This document shows positions 62,031 through 64,000 of a stretch of 64,000 nt of DNA, piece after piece. Position numbers and translations under genes: made by a program. The notes beneath the pieces were generated by a model. The model made no database searches. It worked only from the letters and a program-made list of their open reading frames with translations, and had not been told where the DNA came from. Numbering within the stretch: the first letter of the stretch is position 1; every line of letters begins with the position of its first letter. The DNA comes from Phocoena phocoena (lineage: Eukaryota; Chordata; Mammalia; Artiodactyla; Phocoenidae): contig NC_089238.1 of assembly GCF_963924675.1 (NCBI RefSeq), positions 25,029,815 to 25,093,814 of the forward strand. The letters are read 5' to 3'.

Positions 62031-63190
62031 ACAGGCAATGGGACGAGGGCCATAGTAACAGCTGGTAGGTCTGCACTGGAAAATGGCAGTATTTCTCTTT
62101 GGTGCATAACTCCAGCTCAGAAAGAAACGTTTGTGGGGATCAGGTGGCTAGATGACCTGGTGTTGTACAATAGATAAACGTTGCATGTATTCACTCCCTC
62201 CCACAAAAACGGATGAAAATTGGCAGACACCATCTGTTAAATGATTATTTTTTTCCTACATAGGGCCAAATAAATGATTTTATTTTTCTATATAAGCCAG
62301 GAATTGGATATAACATCGTTAACCAAAGAAAGAATAGTGTCTTTCTTAACTGGCAGACATGAGAGAAAGGAAAATAGGAGAATCTACAGGGTAACCATCA
62401 AAGGGAAGGAATTAACATGTCCTCTAAAATTATTCTTAAATGTCAGAATTTCCTGAAGTGTGGTGGTGAAGGGGATCTGAAACTCTCTCCCTCAGACTAC
62501 CTGTGCCTTTGATAGAGGGCATTAAAGTGTTTAGACTGGAGGGAAAAAAAGCAAATCTTTCTAGGTAATTAATGGAGGTTTATGTCATTCAGCTGAAGAT
62601 CAAGCTTTGCTTTTTTCCCCCTTGAATATAGGTGAAAAGAACAGGAAAGTGAAAATGATTCTTAAAGGGCTAAATTGTTGTTCAGAGTGGCACGTCTGAT
62701 GCCTTGGTAAAATATTCCTGTCTGATGTCTAAGTGGTAAACTGTGAGTTTTTTAAAAAGCAGTCTTTCTGATCTGATAAGGCAGCATGTTCTAAGAAAGT
62801 CTGTAGGCAGAGTGTCTAACCCTCCCTGTTAGGCCCTCCTTCCTGTAACACGCTCTCTGCTCCTCTGCTCACCAAAAAGACACAAAGCAGTTGACGCCTG
62901 ACACTGGGAAGAACACCCGTCTCCACATACCCGTCCTCGGACTCTGCCTCCTCGGATCTTACAGTTACCAACAGTTGGTGATCTTTAGAAATGCTCACAG
63001 TTTCAGATAAGCCCTGTACTTGAACATTCACAGAAAGAGAGATTTTACAAAGTAGAAGGATGACCTAAGAGAACGGCAGGAAAGAAGCCACGAGCATCCA
63101 ACAGTCTCACATCCAGAACGAAGGTGACCAACAAGCCCAGGCGAAGAGAAGGCCGCCCCCTAGGGGTGGCTCCCCAAGGACACGCTCCTT
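62031..63190. other. Intergenic sequence without recognised features
   Basis: No gene or classified repeat was recognised. Short open frames only. Confidence 0.45.
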
Positions 63191-63194
63191 CCTG

Positions 63195-63375
63195 CATCGC
63201 AGCAGTTCTCTGTCCTGGCTGCGCACTGCGCTTACCTGGGGGGCTAGAAAAATACTGACGCCCGAGGTCCTTGCCACGCGATGCTGCGGGGAGGACATCC
63301 AGGAGTAAATGCATTGGGAAAAGCTCCCAGGGGAATCTAACTAACGTGCAACCAGGATTGGGAACCACTGATGTA
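63195..63375. repeat. MER5A-like DNA transposon relic
   Basis: GCAGCAGTTCTCTGTCCTGG, GCGCTTACCTGGGGGGCTAG and AACCAGGATTGGGAACCACT fit MER5A with a GC-rich middle. Confidence 0.6.
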
Positions 63376-64000
63376 GTCCCAGATTAGTGACCGAAATGGG
63401 TAACCGGGGAGGCAACGGTGGTGGCACACGCCGCCAAGCTCCTGGTCTTGGCATGTTCTGGGGTCAGCAAAGGGCAAGGATTCCTTGTGAAGGGAGAGGC
63501 TTTGGCAGGAAACAATAAGTCTGTATTGGAGAAAATGTCCCCTTCTTTCTGTGACTTCCTGACTGCTTCTTGCCCTGCAGAAACCACAGGGAGCGGGACA
63601 GACATAACTGTCAGATAAATGCCTGGCTTTCAGGTCCCTCCTGGCGTTAATGAGATTATGGTGAGAAAAACCACTTGCAAATGAAGTAAATACTTGAGAG
63701 AGAATCAGAGGCTGGGCAATCGCGGGCCTGGGCAGTTCTGCCTTAAAGGAGGGCAGGAGGGGCAGTTAGGGAGGTGTGTGCCAAGATCAGGGGCAGCTGA
63801 GAGACCACAGGCTGGCCAGGGCTCCCAAGTACAAAGACACCAGAGAGCCTTGCGTGCCCCTCACACCTCTGCCACACACCTCCATCTCCTACAGTGCTCC
63901 CAGGACTAAGCAGAGTCGGGGAGCAGCATGAGGAAGGGGAAGAAGCCAAACAAGGTGTAATTGAAGTGAAATCCCAGATGCAGCCTGGTCACAAGAGGGG
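63376..64000. other. Intergenic sequence to the window end
   Basis: The composition is mixed, with no recognised gene or repeat. Open frames of 66-73 codons occur on both strands. Confidence 0.45.

Overview
The window is mammalian nuclear DNA, almost certainly from a cetacean or a close cetartiodactyl relative. The evidence is nine tRNA-derived SINE copies. Seven match the form I recall as cetacean CHR-type: a head beginning GGGCTTCCCTGGTGGCGCAG, a GC-rich body and a poly(A) tail. One is a longer CHR-type copy and one an older CHR-1-like copy. L1, L2, MIR and MER5-like relics lie around them, and I saw no BovB or Bov-A2 text. I cannot tell toothed from baleen whales.

The window holds one convincing protein-coding gene, CBLN1 (cerebellin-1), on the minus strand. 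It has three coding exons (17404-17667, 17135-17254, 15644-15841) joined by phase-0 introns with GT-AG ends. Together they encode 193 residues, the usual length. The gene is intact. A CpG island (about 17.55-18.75 kb) holds the leader, GC boxes, two CCAAT boxes and a 12-codon upstream ORF. The 3' UTR probably runs to about 14.16 kb, with poly(A) signals at 14185, 14771 and 15415. CBLN1 is a secreted synapse organiser that links presynaptic neurexin to postsynaptic GluD receptors.

Layout: 1-10.9 kb is intergenic, dominated by old L2/MIR/MER5 relics, with one SINE (0.9 kb) and one 5'-truncated L1 (8.5-9.3 kb). From 10.9 to 14.15 kb is GC-richer sequence downstream of CBLN1. CBLN1 occupies 14.16 to about 18.05 kb. 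From 18.05 to 19.7 kb is GC-rich upstream sequence that could carry a divergent transcript. From 19.7 to 22 kb there are L2 relics and two local duplications: a 58-bp exact repeat and an 85-bp exact tandem duplication. From 22 to 29.2 kb is AT-rich, repeat-poor desert. From 29.2 to 64 kb is desert progressively filled by SINEs and L1s, including an old antisense L1 at 47.6-53.6 kb that later elements have broken up.

I see no operon, CRISPR array, new gene family or other undescribed system. The observations most worth checking are the recent local duplications, the 90-bp dispersed repeat at 36.7/39.6 kb, the CBLN1 uORF and bidirectional-looking promoter, and the repeat-poor upstream interval as a candidate regulatory domain. 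Repeat family names and boundaries come from remembered consensus patterns and are approximate unless target-site duplications are given.
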